Of a DNA stretch of 64,000 bases, positions 36,620-47,799 are shown piece after piece. The position numbers were made by a program, and so were the translations under genes. Source of the stretch: Cymbidium sinense (Eukaryota > Streptophyta > Magnoliopsida > Asparagales > Orchidaceae). The stretch spans positions 135,694,040 through 135,758,039 of the forward strand of contig CM038214.1 of NCBI GenBank assembly GCA_021442155.1. The letters run 5' to 3'. The number at the start of each line of letters is the position of its first letter. Within the stretch, counting starts at the first letter, position 1. Below the pieces are notes generated by a model. That model saw nothing but the letters and a program-made list of their open reading frames with translations, was not told where the DNA came from and did no database searches.

Positions 36620-36878
36620 TTATTTAAGTTGTCACATCGTGCGTTGCGTCAGCTGGCGGTGCAACGCGCTTTTCCCTGGGCCATCCGATCAAGGATCGGA
36701 TAGCTAGGATTAAATTTGTGGTTTCAAAGGATTTCAAATAGTGGATATACTCATTTTAATCAAGGCCTTCCATCCAAAATACATGGGATGGACCACCCAT
36801 GATTCATCCCTGCGTAAGTTGTGGGAGACGGAGGTTGCCCGTCCTCCGTGGCTTGATCCGAGCTCACTTGAGCTCGGA
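36620..36878 (-). promoter_or_regulatory. Inverted-repeat cluster next to TATA-like element in solo LTR
   Basis: On the plus strand: TATTTAA (36621-36627); ATCCGATC 36682-36689 with GATCGGAT 36693-36700; TCCATCC 36769-36775 with GGATGGA 36786-36792; ACGGAGG 36828-36834 with CCTCCGT 36843-36849; TCCGAGCTCA 36857-36866 with TGAGCTCGGA 36869-36878. All four stems have counterparts at matching places in other LTRs with different but paired bases. The role is unknown. It could be RNA structure, since the region may be transcribed, or a DNA cruciform. Confidence 0.55.
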
Positions 36879-37877
36879 TTAGACTGAGATTCACCCACAC
36901 CATCAACAAGTGTGGGGAAGAACATCCAATGGTTGAATTTTAATGGGATTACAATTCCCTTCACAAAGGACTAAGCATTTTTCAACTTAAGGTCAGTTTT
37001 GAGTCATACCTCATCGGAGGCTATCATCGGTGCTTCCAACAGAGGAGGCAACTTTGTCTAGTAGAGACGAAGCTCTGTTTAAGGTTTCATGCTTCAATTT
37101 GAAGTAAACCTCCCAATTGACCAAAACTCCCTCCAATGGTTTGCAGCATTGGTCTAGGTCTCCCTTCTCATGGCTTGGATGCTTGGAAAACACCTTGGGT
37201 GAGCTCGACTTGGTGCCTTGATGGTGCTTGCAAGAACAAATTAGGTTTGGCAGAGAATTGAGTGAAGTGGAATTCTCTTAGACCTCCTAAATTTTTGGCT
37301 TAAGAAAAATTGAGAAGGAGAAGTTTGGTAAGCATGGAAATGACCTTGGGAAGCTTGTGGATGCTTGGTCTTGGTCACTCTAGCTCAATCAAATTCAGTG
37401 TTTGTCTCTTGAGTTGGAATGAGGGGGAGTATATCTCCCCCTCCTTGGATTGGATAGGCGAGGCTCACCTTGCCATTTTGATCAAATTGAGAAGATTGAA
37501 TGGGTTATTTAGGCTGTTAAGGAGTCCATGTGCTTCAGTTTTGGCAGAGTAGTGGAGGAGAGGAAGTGCACATGTGCTAGGAGAGTGTGGGAGGTGATCC
37601 ATGTGGAGAATTTTGACTGGAGTGGTCGGTTTGGCCTTGGGTTGGGTCATGTTCACCACCCCTCTTTGTGTCCTTGTGGTCCACTAGGAGGATGCCAAGT
37701 GGCCATGAAAAGGAATTGGCCAAATTCAAGTGGATTTGGCCATAGGTTACCCTTTGACCTAGGGGTAAAATGGTCATTTTCCTTTAATTTTGATTTGGGT
37801 AGATTTGAGATGTTTCAAAAATAGGTTGGGCCAAATTTCAAGAAATTTAGAGTTGATTTGATATGATTTGGCTCAAG

Positions 37878-37893
37878 TTGACCAATTGGTCAA
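37878..37893. promoter_or_regulatory. TTGACCAATTGGTCAA palindrome in solo LTR
   Basis: A perfect 16-bp palindrome within a TTGACC/GGTCAA-dense stretch (about 37850-38300). It matches those in three other LTRs. A W-box-type role is inferred only. Confidence 0.4.
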
Positions 37894-39224
37894 GTTGGGT
37901 CAAACCATGGGTTAGGTCAAGTTCAAATGATCATTTAGAGCCTATGGGTATCATTGGTTTGGTTCAATTTGGTTTATATTTGGTTTTTTGGTTCATTTGA
38001 GTTCACTTAGGTCAAATGGGTCAAGTTGACCAATTTGACCCATTTGACCTAATTGGGTTTGGTCATGGGTTGGCTTAGGCTTGGTTGATCATTTGAAATG
38101 TATTGCAAGCTTTGGTTTTAATCAATTTTTATTTGGTTTGATTTCAAGTTGATTTGACCTTTTAGGCCAAGTTGGGTTCATGGTCAATTGGGTTAGGTTG
38201 GGTCTAGTTGGCCAATTAGAGCTTTGGTCAAGTTCAACAAGTGATTTAGAATGAATTTAACCCATTTTGACTTTTTAGGTCAACTTAGGTCAAGTGGCCA
38301 ATTTGGCTAGGTTTGGCTTAATTATTGGCTTGATAATGTTCAATCATTAATTTTGGATTGGTTTAGATCAATGGTTTTAATCAATTTATCCTATGGTGGA
38401 TTTTAGCTAGTTTGGGTTTCATTTGGGCTAAGTGTTGACTTGGTCAAAAGCTAGGTTTGACTTGGTTTGACCTAATTTGAGTGATTGATCATCCTAAGAT
38501 GATTGTTGCTCACAATGTGAGGCATAAATGAGCTTAGTTCAATCCAATTTGGGTTGCATTAGAATTTGGAACAAAAAGGTGCTTTACGTCACTGTGGGTC
38601 AAGTCAGCCAAAATGGGTCGATTGACTTGATCAAGGCTTGATTCAAGTTTGGTTGAACTCACATATGGACTTATGATTAAAATATAAATCCAATTGCAAG
38701 TGATTTGGAGTCAAATGGGTTTTGATTCATTTGATAATTTCAAGTTCAGAAGGGTGAACATGGGTTTGATTTGGGTTAGTTTGATTTTGGTTTGATGATT
38801 GTAGTTTGTGTTTATATTTGGGCTTATGATTGAAGGATTGATTGTTTGGAGAGAAAATCCAAAGGTTTGAATTGATTTGAGAATGATTTGGTTAAGTTCA
38901 AAAATTTGACTTGAAAGAGTTTAGGTTGGATTTAGGTTAGATTTGAATTTGAGTTTTGAATTTAATTTTGGTTCTTTGAATTTAAATTTCATTTATATTT
39001 GTGAATATAAATGAGGATATAAATGGGTTATGAGAAAATCTTTTGAATTTGGAGTGATTTGGGTTTGATTTAAGCTAAGTCCATAAGATGAAATCAAATG
39101 GCTTAAGAAAGATTTTGTGATTTGGGTTCAATCATGGATTTCAATCATTTGGTTTGGAATAGATTGATGATTTGAGAAAATCAATTGAGTTGGAATTGAT
39201 TTGAGAGTTCATTTGGAATTGGTT

Positions 39225-39360
39225 TGAGTTTGAAGTTGATTTGGATTTGAAGTTGGTTTGAATTTGAAGTTGATTTGGACTTGAAATTGATTTGGATTTG
39301 AAGTTGATTTGAATTTGAAGTTGATTTGAATCTGAAGTTGATTTGAATTTGAAGTTTGAC
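39225..39360. repeat. 18-bp minisatellite in the LTR start block
   Basis: Seven to eight imperfect copies of a unit close to GATTTGAATTTGAAGTTG. The 18-bp period removes stops in several frames and produces three overlapping spurious minus-strand open frames between 39141 and 39406. Confidence 0.9.
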
Positions 39361-39590
39361 TTGAAATAAAGAAGCAAGGATTTGGTTCAAGCGATAAGGT
39401 AGGCAAGTTTTCCTAATACCCCTAAGGCATGACCTATTCCTTATGGCTAACTCTTCTAAGTCTCTAGGGTTAGGTTAAGTGTTCACCTAATCACTAGAAG
39501 TATCTTAAGACTAAGGAACTTTTAATGTCTAGTGGAGTCCTATGTCTAAGATGGGGAAGTTGAAAGCTCACTCCAAAAGTGAGGTCAACA

Positions 39591-40376
39591 CCATTCGATT
39601 CGAGCTCTCCCGAGCTTGGATTGAGATCAAATTGATCCCACACCATCAGGGAGAGGAGATGAGCACATCCAACAGTAAAAAATGCATGAAATAAAAATTT
39701 CCTTCAAAAAGGACCAACACATTTTTTCTAAACTAACAGTTTTGAGCAATTACCTCACTGAAGCTAATGTCCAGTGGTGGGATCGACTGATGTAGCTTAA
39801 TTTGGTAGAAATGAAGCCCTGTTGAGCCACACGAGCCTTCATTTGAAGTGGTTTGCTCTATGGACCAAGCTCCTTTAATTTGGCATTTGATCTTGATCGA
39901 AGTCTTATCTCTGGTGGCTTGGAAGCTTGGAAAACAATTTGGTTGGCTTCGATTAGGTGCGGTGAAGGCGTGTGTAAATTTAATTGAGTTCGGTTGAGTG
40001 GAGGAGGAGTTTGAGTCAAGGGAGGGCTCCCTTATTTCAATTTTGCATGCAGAGAACAATGGTTGATCAAGGGAGATTTGGAATGCTTGGAAAAGCTCTG
40101 AGGAGTTTTGAAATGGCTTAGGGAACTCTCACAACATGATTTGTGTCGAATTGGGGGAGTATACCCCAAAATTGTGCTTGATGGACTGACGAGATGGGCT
40201 AGCTTGTTTCAGCTGGCAGGCCACCGTCAGGGTGCCGAAGAGGTCACATCCAAATCCACGTGGCTCAACTTGAGTGGAGAAGGCAATGGGAGGCTGCCCA
40301 AGGGCTAGTGTGCAAAGACCTCTTGGCTTAAATGCATGAGTTTTCGATTTTAGCTTGAGTGAGAAAGAAGTGAACT
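39591..40376 (-). mobile_element. Minus-strand LTR fragment, continuation of copy 1
   Basis: Continues the LTR interrupted at 32040; it starts with the second target-site copy CCATT. It covers the GC-richer block (GAGCTC inverted repeat near 39602-39618, then the region matching 45230-45995). It stops where a copied stretch (40377-40399) joins it to the second LTR fragment. The TTGACC-rich and start blocks of this LTR are missing. The small open frame at 40108-40308 has a partial match at 45797-45985 only because the DNA is duplicated. Confidence 0.8.
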
Positions 40377-40399
40377 CCTCTTGGCTTAAATCCATGAGT
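40377..40399. other. Junction with templated filler
   Basis: CTCTTGGCTTAAATCCATGAGT repeats, with one difference, the sequence at 40319-40341 a few dozen bases upstream. It sits exactly where LTR copy 1 joins LTR copy 2. This is typical of end joining with local template copying. Confidence 0.7.
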
Positions 40400-43300
40400 A
40401 TACCAGAGATTTTCCCCCTACTTTACTTGGATGAATAAAGTAGAATTTATTTAAATAGGGTTCTAAAGTTTCCTATGAGGGCAAGCCCCTATAGTTAATT
40501 ACATCCTAAGAAAGGTGTGTTCCTTATGAATACTCTTGACTAAAGTAGGCAATTGTTATCTCCAAAGAATTTGAAGATAGGACTATCAATAAATTAGCTA
40601 TATTTAGAAAATCAAGTGAGATAGATCAAAAGGAGAGACTTATTATTGAAGCTAAAAGGAGATGAGTAGAGAATGCTCATGATATTAGAAAAACCTAATG
40701 AGCATCATAAACTATCCTATGGTTAGGCTTTATATGTTTGAAATTCAGGAGAATTATATATTTGAGTTAAAATATTATTAGAAAGCTATGACTTATAACA
40801 CAAGATTGTGGAAATACTTAAGAGGTGAGAATTTATGCTTGAAGCCATAAAGGGAAATGGCAACCTCAGATCCTAAATCTAGGGAGCTTTGACGAGAGCT
40901 AAAGTACACCTAAATCTAAGGTAAAAGTTGGTATGTTGTTTACCTCCACAAGAGAGGGTAATCCACTCGATTGCTGGACTTATAACTGTATGGAGTGGCA
41001 GCCAGCTAACTCCTCCTACATTTTAAAATCATGTGGTCAAGTCATATGTTGTGTGAGATGGTTAATATGTTATTATTTAAAAAGAAACTAAAGTCCTTGA
41101 ATCCACTCCCTATGAGACTAGACCGTGAGTTGTATGAATAATGAGTTAGTATAATGCAAATCTTATCAAATTTTATTTGATTTTGACTCTTTATTTTGAC
41201 ATAGGGCATAGGATTTTATATTCCTAAATACATGTTGAAATAAGTTATGGGCCAAATCAAGAAAGAATAGTGCGAAACCTCGTCAATAGAAGTTGCTCTC
41301 ATAGGTCAAGCGTTTTCCATATGTGCAAGAATGGGGGCCCTCATTTTATAAGAGTTGTAGAATATGAATGCATGATATTAGACATACAACATCCAACTAA
41401 GGGGTTGCAAAATCTTTTATTTATCTTGATTTTAATGCATAGGCTTTATGTGAGGTTATGAGTTGTTTTAGAAAATTGAGTTTTGAGTTGTGATTGAGGT
41501 AAAGAGATTATTTTCCTTAAGAGCCTAAGCGGATCAAGGCCACACATATAAATCATCATACATGAAGAAACTATGAAAATACATACCATTTCTATTGCAC
41601 AATGTAAAAAAATCATCAAATAATGTATAAACTCAACTGAAAGAATAACAGGCCAGTGCGGTCAGGTACCGCCGTACAACTCAAAAAGAAATGTGGGTAG
41701 CCGAGCTCTACCCTTATTCAACCTCGTATATGATGGAATAATTACAAATTATAAATGATAAATGTTATGGGGGTCTCCATGTCTTCATGCTCCCTCCATC
41801 TCTTCATTTGATTTACTTCATTTGATTTAGTAGGCTTCTAGACATCACATGGCACCCCAGGATTAAACCTTCTGGCCAATGTTCATCCTTAACCCCATAA
41901 CACTTAACAAAATTCCTAATGCACAATTACATTAAAAGAATATAAAAGTAAATCTAACTACACCTGTAAAATAACTATTAGCTAAACATCATACAACCCA
42001 AGTAGTTATATGAATACTTTGGACTTAGCACCCTGCACATGGGTAACCGAGTCAACCTATCCTAATGTAGATCATGCTTAGGGGTTAAGAAACCTGCAAA
42101 AGAGAGCATTTAAATTTATTTTAAGTGTCTCTTAAGCACAATCTTCTGCATAAAATATGACTAGGCTAATCACGACCTAACATCCAGTCTACGAGGTAAC
42201 ATCCAACCTATAACAGTACATCACAAAATAAGCATACATTAAACCATGCACCACCCTAACATAAAGCTAGAAGTGGCGACTTAATCTAATGTGTGTGTTA
42301 AGGCTTGTGTGGTATGTCCTAGCTAGGCTTTAGAGTTAAGATTTTCTAAGTATGAAGAGATTTAATTTTAAAGGAGGATTTCACTTTAAGTGGCTTAGTT
42401 AATTTATGAATTTTACTTGATGTTTTCTTTTGTTTGATCTTGACTTACACTAAACAACTAAGTGTTATAAAAAGAAAGAAAGAGAGAATCACTCTCTTTT
42501 ATCCATACCTTAAGTCACATCTAAAGCAAATTAATGAATCAATTTCCTTTAGTGAATGGCTTATTACATATTTTAATTAATCCAAGATTTAGGTTTACTT
42601 TAAATAAACTCATTCAATATGAAAGGCATCTTAAGATTAATTGGAATGAATTACTATCACATAACATATATTTATTTATTTAATTCCAACATATATATTG
42701 CATGCATTTTGTTAAGTCCTAAACAAACCTAGACATGCAATTTATATCTTAGCACACTTGAATGATGAATGTAAGCAAATATACTTGGAATTGATATTTC
42801 ATTTGGTTGAATTATTTTTGTTATATTAATTTAAAGCTGTCTAAATTCTTACACAAAAGTATAAGAAAAGAGCCCTAAATCATATGATTAATTAATTTAA
42901 TCATTTGAACAAAGTATGAACGCATGTCTTTAATATAAAAATGGGGTTTTCATTCATTAGCTAAATACACATTCAAATGTATAAAAGTTTTAAGCAAGTA
43001 CGGTGCCATTGTTCTGCACCAGGGGAACGAGGTAGGAACCTCCTTGGGGCTACTTAAAGCCGGGCATCCCCAGAATGTCCAGACTAATATACCCACTATT
43101 CTTAAATACATATGGATGTATAAACAACTATAAGAATAGAAAAAAACTATGAAAATATTGTATTTGATTTGATTTGATTTATTTTGTAAATGAATTAAAG
43201 CTCTATCTAAATTCCAATGTTAAGATGCATAATAATGAAATCAAATGAGTATGTCGTCATTGTTCTACACCATGGGAGTGAGGTAGAAATCTCCTTGGGG

Positions 43301-46007
43301 CTACTTAAAGCTGTGTGTCCCCGAAATATCCAGACTAATATACCCATTAACATTCGAGCTTATGCAAATCAACACATGAATGTAAGAAAGAGACTTCACT
43401 TCATACACTGAGCTTATTTTCACATGCATCGCCTATGTATACATAACTAAAGTCACAATATATATTATCATTCATTAATAAGCTTTTGAAAATACATTTG
43501 AGATTTAATAGTGATAATAGCCACACATATTTCTAGTTAAGTCAACACATGCAAATTGACATAAAGGAAGTCATCTTTCTTTGATTAATTTGAAAGAAAT
43601 GAATGCATGAATATAAGTGGCATACAACATTTTAACATGATTGGAAAGAAAAAAAGAAACACAGTCATGTAATTTCATTCAATCCAATTAAGTCCTAAGG
43701 ACAATCATATTAAACAAACTCATTTAAAATAAACCAAAGTTTCTTAAAGCAATCTTGATCTTATGTTTGATTGATTTAAGGAAATATGAAAGAGGTTTGC
43801 TAATCCTAATCCCATACCCCATGTGTGAGTTAATTGGTTTAATGAAGAGCAATTAGGTTGATTTTATGTCTTAATTAGGATAAGGTGTGAATTAAATCCA
43901 TTAATTAACCCTTACCTACATCACCTTAAGTTAATTAACTAAATAATGATGAGCCAATATGAGGTGCAACCACATGAAAAATAAATTAGCAATGCTCCTA
44001 AGAAATGAAAGTGGCTTAATGCAATCAACTCATAATTAATAGTTAATTAAGCTTGAGGAGCTCACCTAATTATTTTCATGGTTTTCCACACATGTGAGGT
44101 AACCATGATTTCATTAGCTCTCTCTTTAGGTTATTGAACACCCAAAGAGCTACCCAAGATTGATTAAACAAAGTTAGGTTGTGAATGAATGGATTTTAAA
44201 TAAATTTCACTAAGCCTTTAATTGGTTAGTTAAATCTTTTGATTATATCTTTTAATTATAATGATGAAATTAACTTAAGGGAAAGAGATCAAGGAAGAGG
44301 CCTCAATCCTGATCCCTAAGTCATTTCAAACATCCAATGAGGCTCTGAAATAATTAAATATCCTTTCTAGCTTAATTAATTAGTTAAGTGGTTAATCAAT
44401 TAATTAAGATTTAACTAATTTGAAACAAATGAGGAGGTTTGATGAAATGGTTATAAGGAGTGAACCCAAACCATTTCACTAAAGCTCTCCACTATTAACA
44501 GAGCACAATAAGCTTGATCAATTAATTAAACCATAGTTCATTTGCTTAATTATCACTAATTAAGATTGGAGAGTAATTAAGGATTAATTCATTGATTTCC
44601 CTAATTAACTATCCAATAAATTCCAAGGAAAATAAGGGAGGCAGAGGTCATCCCCCTAAACATCTCTGGAAAATTTGAAATTAATTGGACAACTAATCAG
44701 AGGGTAATTAGGCTAATTAAAATTTTAATTAAACCTTAATTAAGTAAAAAGTAATGTTCAAAATAAATTAATAATAAGTTTAATGGATTCTACTCTAAAA
44801 TATCTTTAAAATGAGCCCTCATTTATATTTTTTTAGATTTTTTTAGGATTAGTTATGATTTTAGGAAGATTCAGCCTTAAAAATTAATTAAAATAACCCT
44901 AATTAACCCTTAATCCTGTTGGCTCCATGTGGCTGCTGACGCGGCGTGCGCTTTCCATGTGGCACGATGGGATAGCATATTTAAGTTATGAAATCGAGGC
45001 TGACTCAGATTGTGACAGATGCGCTTTCCCATGAACCGTCCAATCTAAAGATCGGACAACCACGATCAGACCTGTAGTTTTGAAGGATTAATCATGGGAT
45101 CTACGTGTGATCAGATATGGATTATCCATTCCGATCATGTTGAATGGACGACCCATGATTCGTCTCCTTCGTAGATGGTGAAAGATGGATACCATCCATC
45201 TTTCTCCATTTGATCCGAGCTCACATGAGCTCAGATTAGGATCAAATTGATCCCACACAATCATGGAGAGGAGACAAGCACATCCAATGGTCAAAAATGC
45301 ATGGCATAAAAATTTCCTTCAAAAGACCAACACATTTTCCCTAAACTAATGGTTTTGAGGAATTACATCACCAGAGCTATTGTGCAGTGGTGGGATTGAC
45401 TGAGGTAGCTTCATTTGGTAGAAACGAAGCCCTGTTGAGCTGCTCAAACCTTGATTTGAAGTGGTTTGCTCTATGGACCAAGCTCTTTGATTTGGCATTC
45501 AGTCTTGATTGAAGTGCTATCTCCAGCAGCATGAAGCTTGGGAAACAATTTGGTTGGCTTTGATTAGGTGTGGTGGAGGTGTGTGTAAATTTAATTGAGA
45601 TTCAGTTGAGTGGAGGAGGACTTTGAATCATGGGAGGGCTCCCCTATTTTGGTTTCACATGTAAAGAGCAATGGCCGATCGAGGGAGCTTTGGGATGCTT
45701 GGAAAAGGTCTGAGGAGTTTTGAAATAGCTTAGGGACCTCTCACAGTGCGAATTGTGTCAAATCCCACTCGAATTGGGGGAGTATAGCCCGAAATCGTGC
45801 TTCATGGACGGACGGGATGGGTTGGCTTATTTTGGTTGGCAGGCCACCATCAGGGCACTGAAGAGGTCACATCCAACACCTCGTGGCTCAACTTGAGTGG
45901 AGAAGGCAGTGGGAGGCTACCCAAGGGCTGGTGTGCAAAGACCTCTTGGCTTAAATCCATGGGTTTTCAGTTTTGGTTTGAGTGAGGAAGAGGTGAACTC
46001 CCCTTAG
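40397..46007 (-). mobile_element. Minus-strand LTR fragment, copy 2 of a tandem duplication
   Basis: Matches 27231-32040 plus 39591-40376 in order and length (about 5.6 kb each once the solo LTR is removed). It starts about 150 bp inside the LTR terminus and stops in the GC-richer block close to where copy 1 stops (GTGAACTCC). It keeps the uninterrupted CCATT target (45206-45210), two ~240-bp units (about 43004 and 43256), TTAAATA (44978-44984) and inverted repeats (AAAGATGGAT 45181-45190 with ATCCATCTTT 45194-45203; TCCATTC 45125-45131 with GAATGGA 45142-45148). No coding sequence. Confidence 0.82.
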
Positions 46008-47783
46008 TCCTTGGCCAACCTAGGTGGAGCCTCGCTTGAGTGTCCATCTTAGATATATAACTCCTCTTAGACTTTAAGAGATCCTTAGTCTAGAGATACA
46101 TCTAGTGATTAGGTGGACACTCAACCTAGCCCTAGAGACTTAGAAGAGTTAGCCATAGGAATAGGTCATGCCTTGGGGTGTTAGGAAAATTTGCCTACCC
46201 TATAGCTTGAACCAAATTCCTCTCTTCCTTCCTTCAAGTCAAACTTAAATCAATTCCAACTTAATTGATTTTTTTTCAAACTCAAATCAATTCCAAATTA
46301 TTGAAATCCATGATTGAAACAAATGATTGAAGCTTATGATTGAAATTCCAAATAAAAAATATTTCCTAAGTCCTTTGATTCCCTCTTATGGACTTAGCCT
46401 AAATCAAATCTAAACAATTCAAATTCAAAAATTTTCTCACAACCTATTTATATTCTCAGTTATATTCACATATATAAATGAAATATAAATTCAAATCAAT
46501 CAAACCAAATCCCAAATTCAAATCCAAATCAAAAATCTTTCCTAACTCACTTTGATTCTCTTTTATGGACTTAGCTCAAATCAAGTTCAAATCAGTTCAA
46601 ATTTATGAAATTTTCTCATAACCCATTTATATTTTCAATTATATTCACATATATAAATGAAATATAAATTCAAACAACTAAAACCAACTCCAAAAATCAA
46701 ACTCAAACTCATTCAAAACCCAACCTAAGCCTTTCAAGCCAAATTCTTGAACTTAGCCAAATCAAATTCAAATCAAGCCAAACTCTTGATTTCTCTTCAT
46801 GATTCAATCAATCCTTCAATCGTGAATCCAAATATAAACATAAACTTCAATCACCAAACCAAAACTAAATCCAAGAATCAAACCCAAGTCAAACTCATGT
46901 TCACCCTTTTGAATATCAATTGAATCAAAACCCATTTGACTTCAAACCACTTGCAAATAGATTTATATTTCAATCATAAGTCCATATGTGAGTTCAATCA
47001 AACTCTAGTCAAGCTTTGACCACGCCATTTGACCTACTTAGGCTCACTTGACCCAAAATGACCTAAAGTACCCTTATGAGCCAAATTCTAATCCTAACCA
47101 AATTGGATTGAACTAAGCCCATCTAAACCTCACATTGTGAGCAACAATCATCATAAGATGATCAATCACTCAAATTAGGTCAAACCAAGTCAAATCTAAT
47201 GGTTGACCAAGTCAACACTTAGTTAAAATGAAACTTAAACTAGCCAAAATCCACCATAGGCCAAATTGATTGAAACCATTGATCAAAACTCACTCATGAC
47301 CAATGTTTGAACTTAACCAAGTTAACATTTGAGCCTAATCTAGCCCAATTGGCCACTAGATCCAAGTAGACCTAAAAAAATGTGTCAAAACTTAATCTAA
47401 GCCAAATTGACTAAAACCAATGGGTCAAGTTCATTCCAAAATGATTATTGAACTTGACCAAAGCCTCAATTAGCCAACTAGACCTAACCTAGCCCAATTG
47501 ACCATGAACTTGACTTGACAAAAGGTCAAATTGAGCCAAACTCAAATATAAACCAAATTGATTGGAAATAAAGATACCAATCCATTTCAAATGACCAGCT
47601 AAACATAAACCAACCCATGACCTAACCCAAATAGGTCAAATGGGTCAAATTGGTCAACTTGACCCATTTGACCTAAATGAAATCAACTGAACCAAACTCA
47701 AATATAAATCAAATTGAACCAGACCAAAGATGCCAACACATTTCAAATGATCATATGAACTTGACCTAATGGTTTGACCCAAT

Positions 47784-47799
47784 TTGACCAATTGGTCAA
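47784..47799. promoter_or_regulatory. TTGACCAATTGGTCAA palindrome in 46-52.5 kb LTR
   Basis: Perfect palindrome flanked by TTGACC at 47761, 47774 and 47801, in the start-side block of the LTR. Shared with three other LTRs. Confidence 0.4.

Larger units (their letters stand above)
32041..39590 (-). mobile_element. Solo LTR, 7550 bp, with target-site duplication
   Basis: It starts TGTGGTGGATG and ends GAGGTCAACA on the plus strand, so in element sense it runs TGTTGACCTCAC...CACCACA. Left and right flanks are CTATT and CCATT, and the flanking LTR sequence continues across the insertion as shown by the empty copy at 45206. No internal region is present, so this is a solo LTR left by recombination between the two LTRs of one element. 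Blocks: 3' part (32041-34840), one ~240-bp unit (about 34875), AT-rich (35000-36570), GC-richer with four inverted repeats and TTAAATA (36570-37830), TTGACC-rich (37830-38650), TTTGA-rich (38650-39370), start block (39360-39590). It is one of the youngest insertions here, since it postdates the LTR it sits in. Confidence 0.92.

Noticed and set aside
37310..37824. Several overlapping open frames in the GC-richer LTR block as a host exon
   Set aside because: Block belongs to the solo LTR; frames overlap on both strands, have no known motif and are not conserved.
39141..39406. Three overlapping Gln/Asn/Lys/Ser-rich open frames
   Set aside because: An 18-bp tandem repeat keeps all three frames open; no coding signal.
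40108..40308. Similar small open frames at 40108-40308 and 45797-45985 (GRLPKG ending) as a conserved gene
   Set aside because: Both lie in the two copies of one tandemly duplicated LTR fragment; similarity is explained by DNA duplication, and there is no support from other LTRs.
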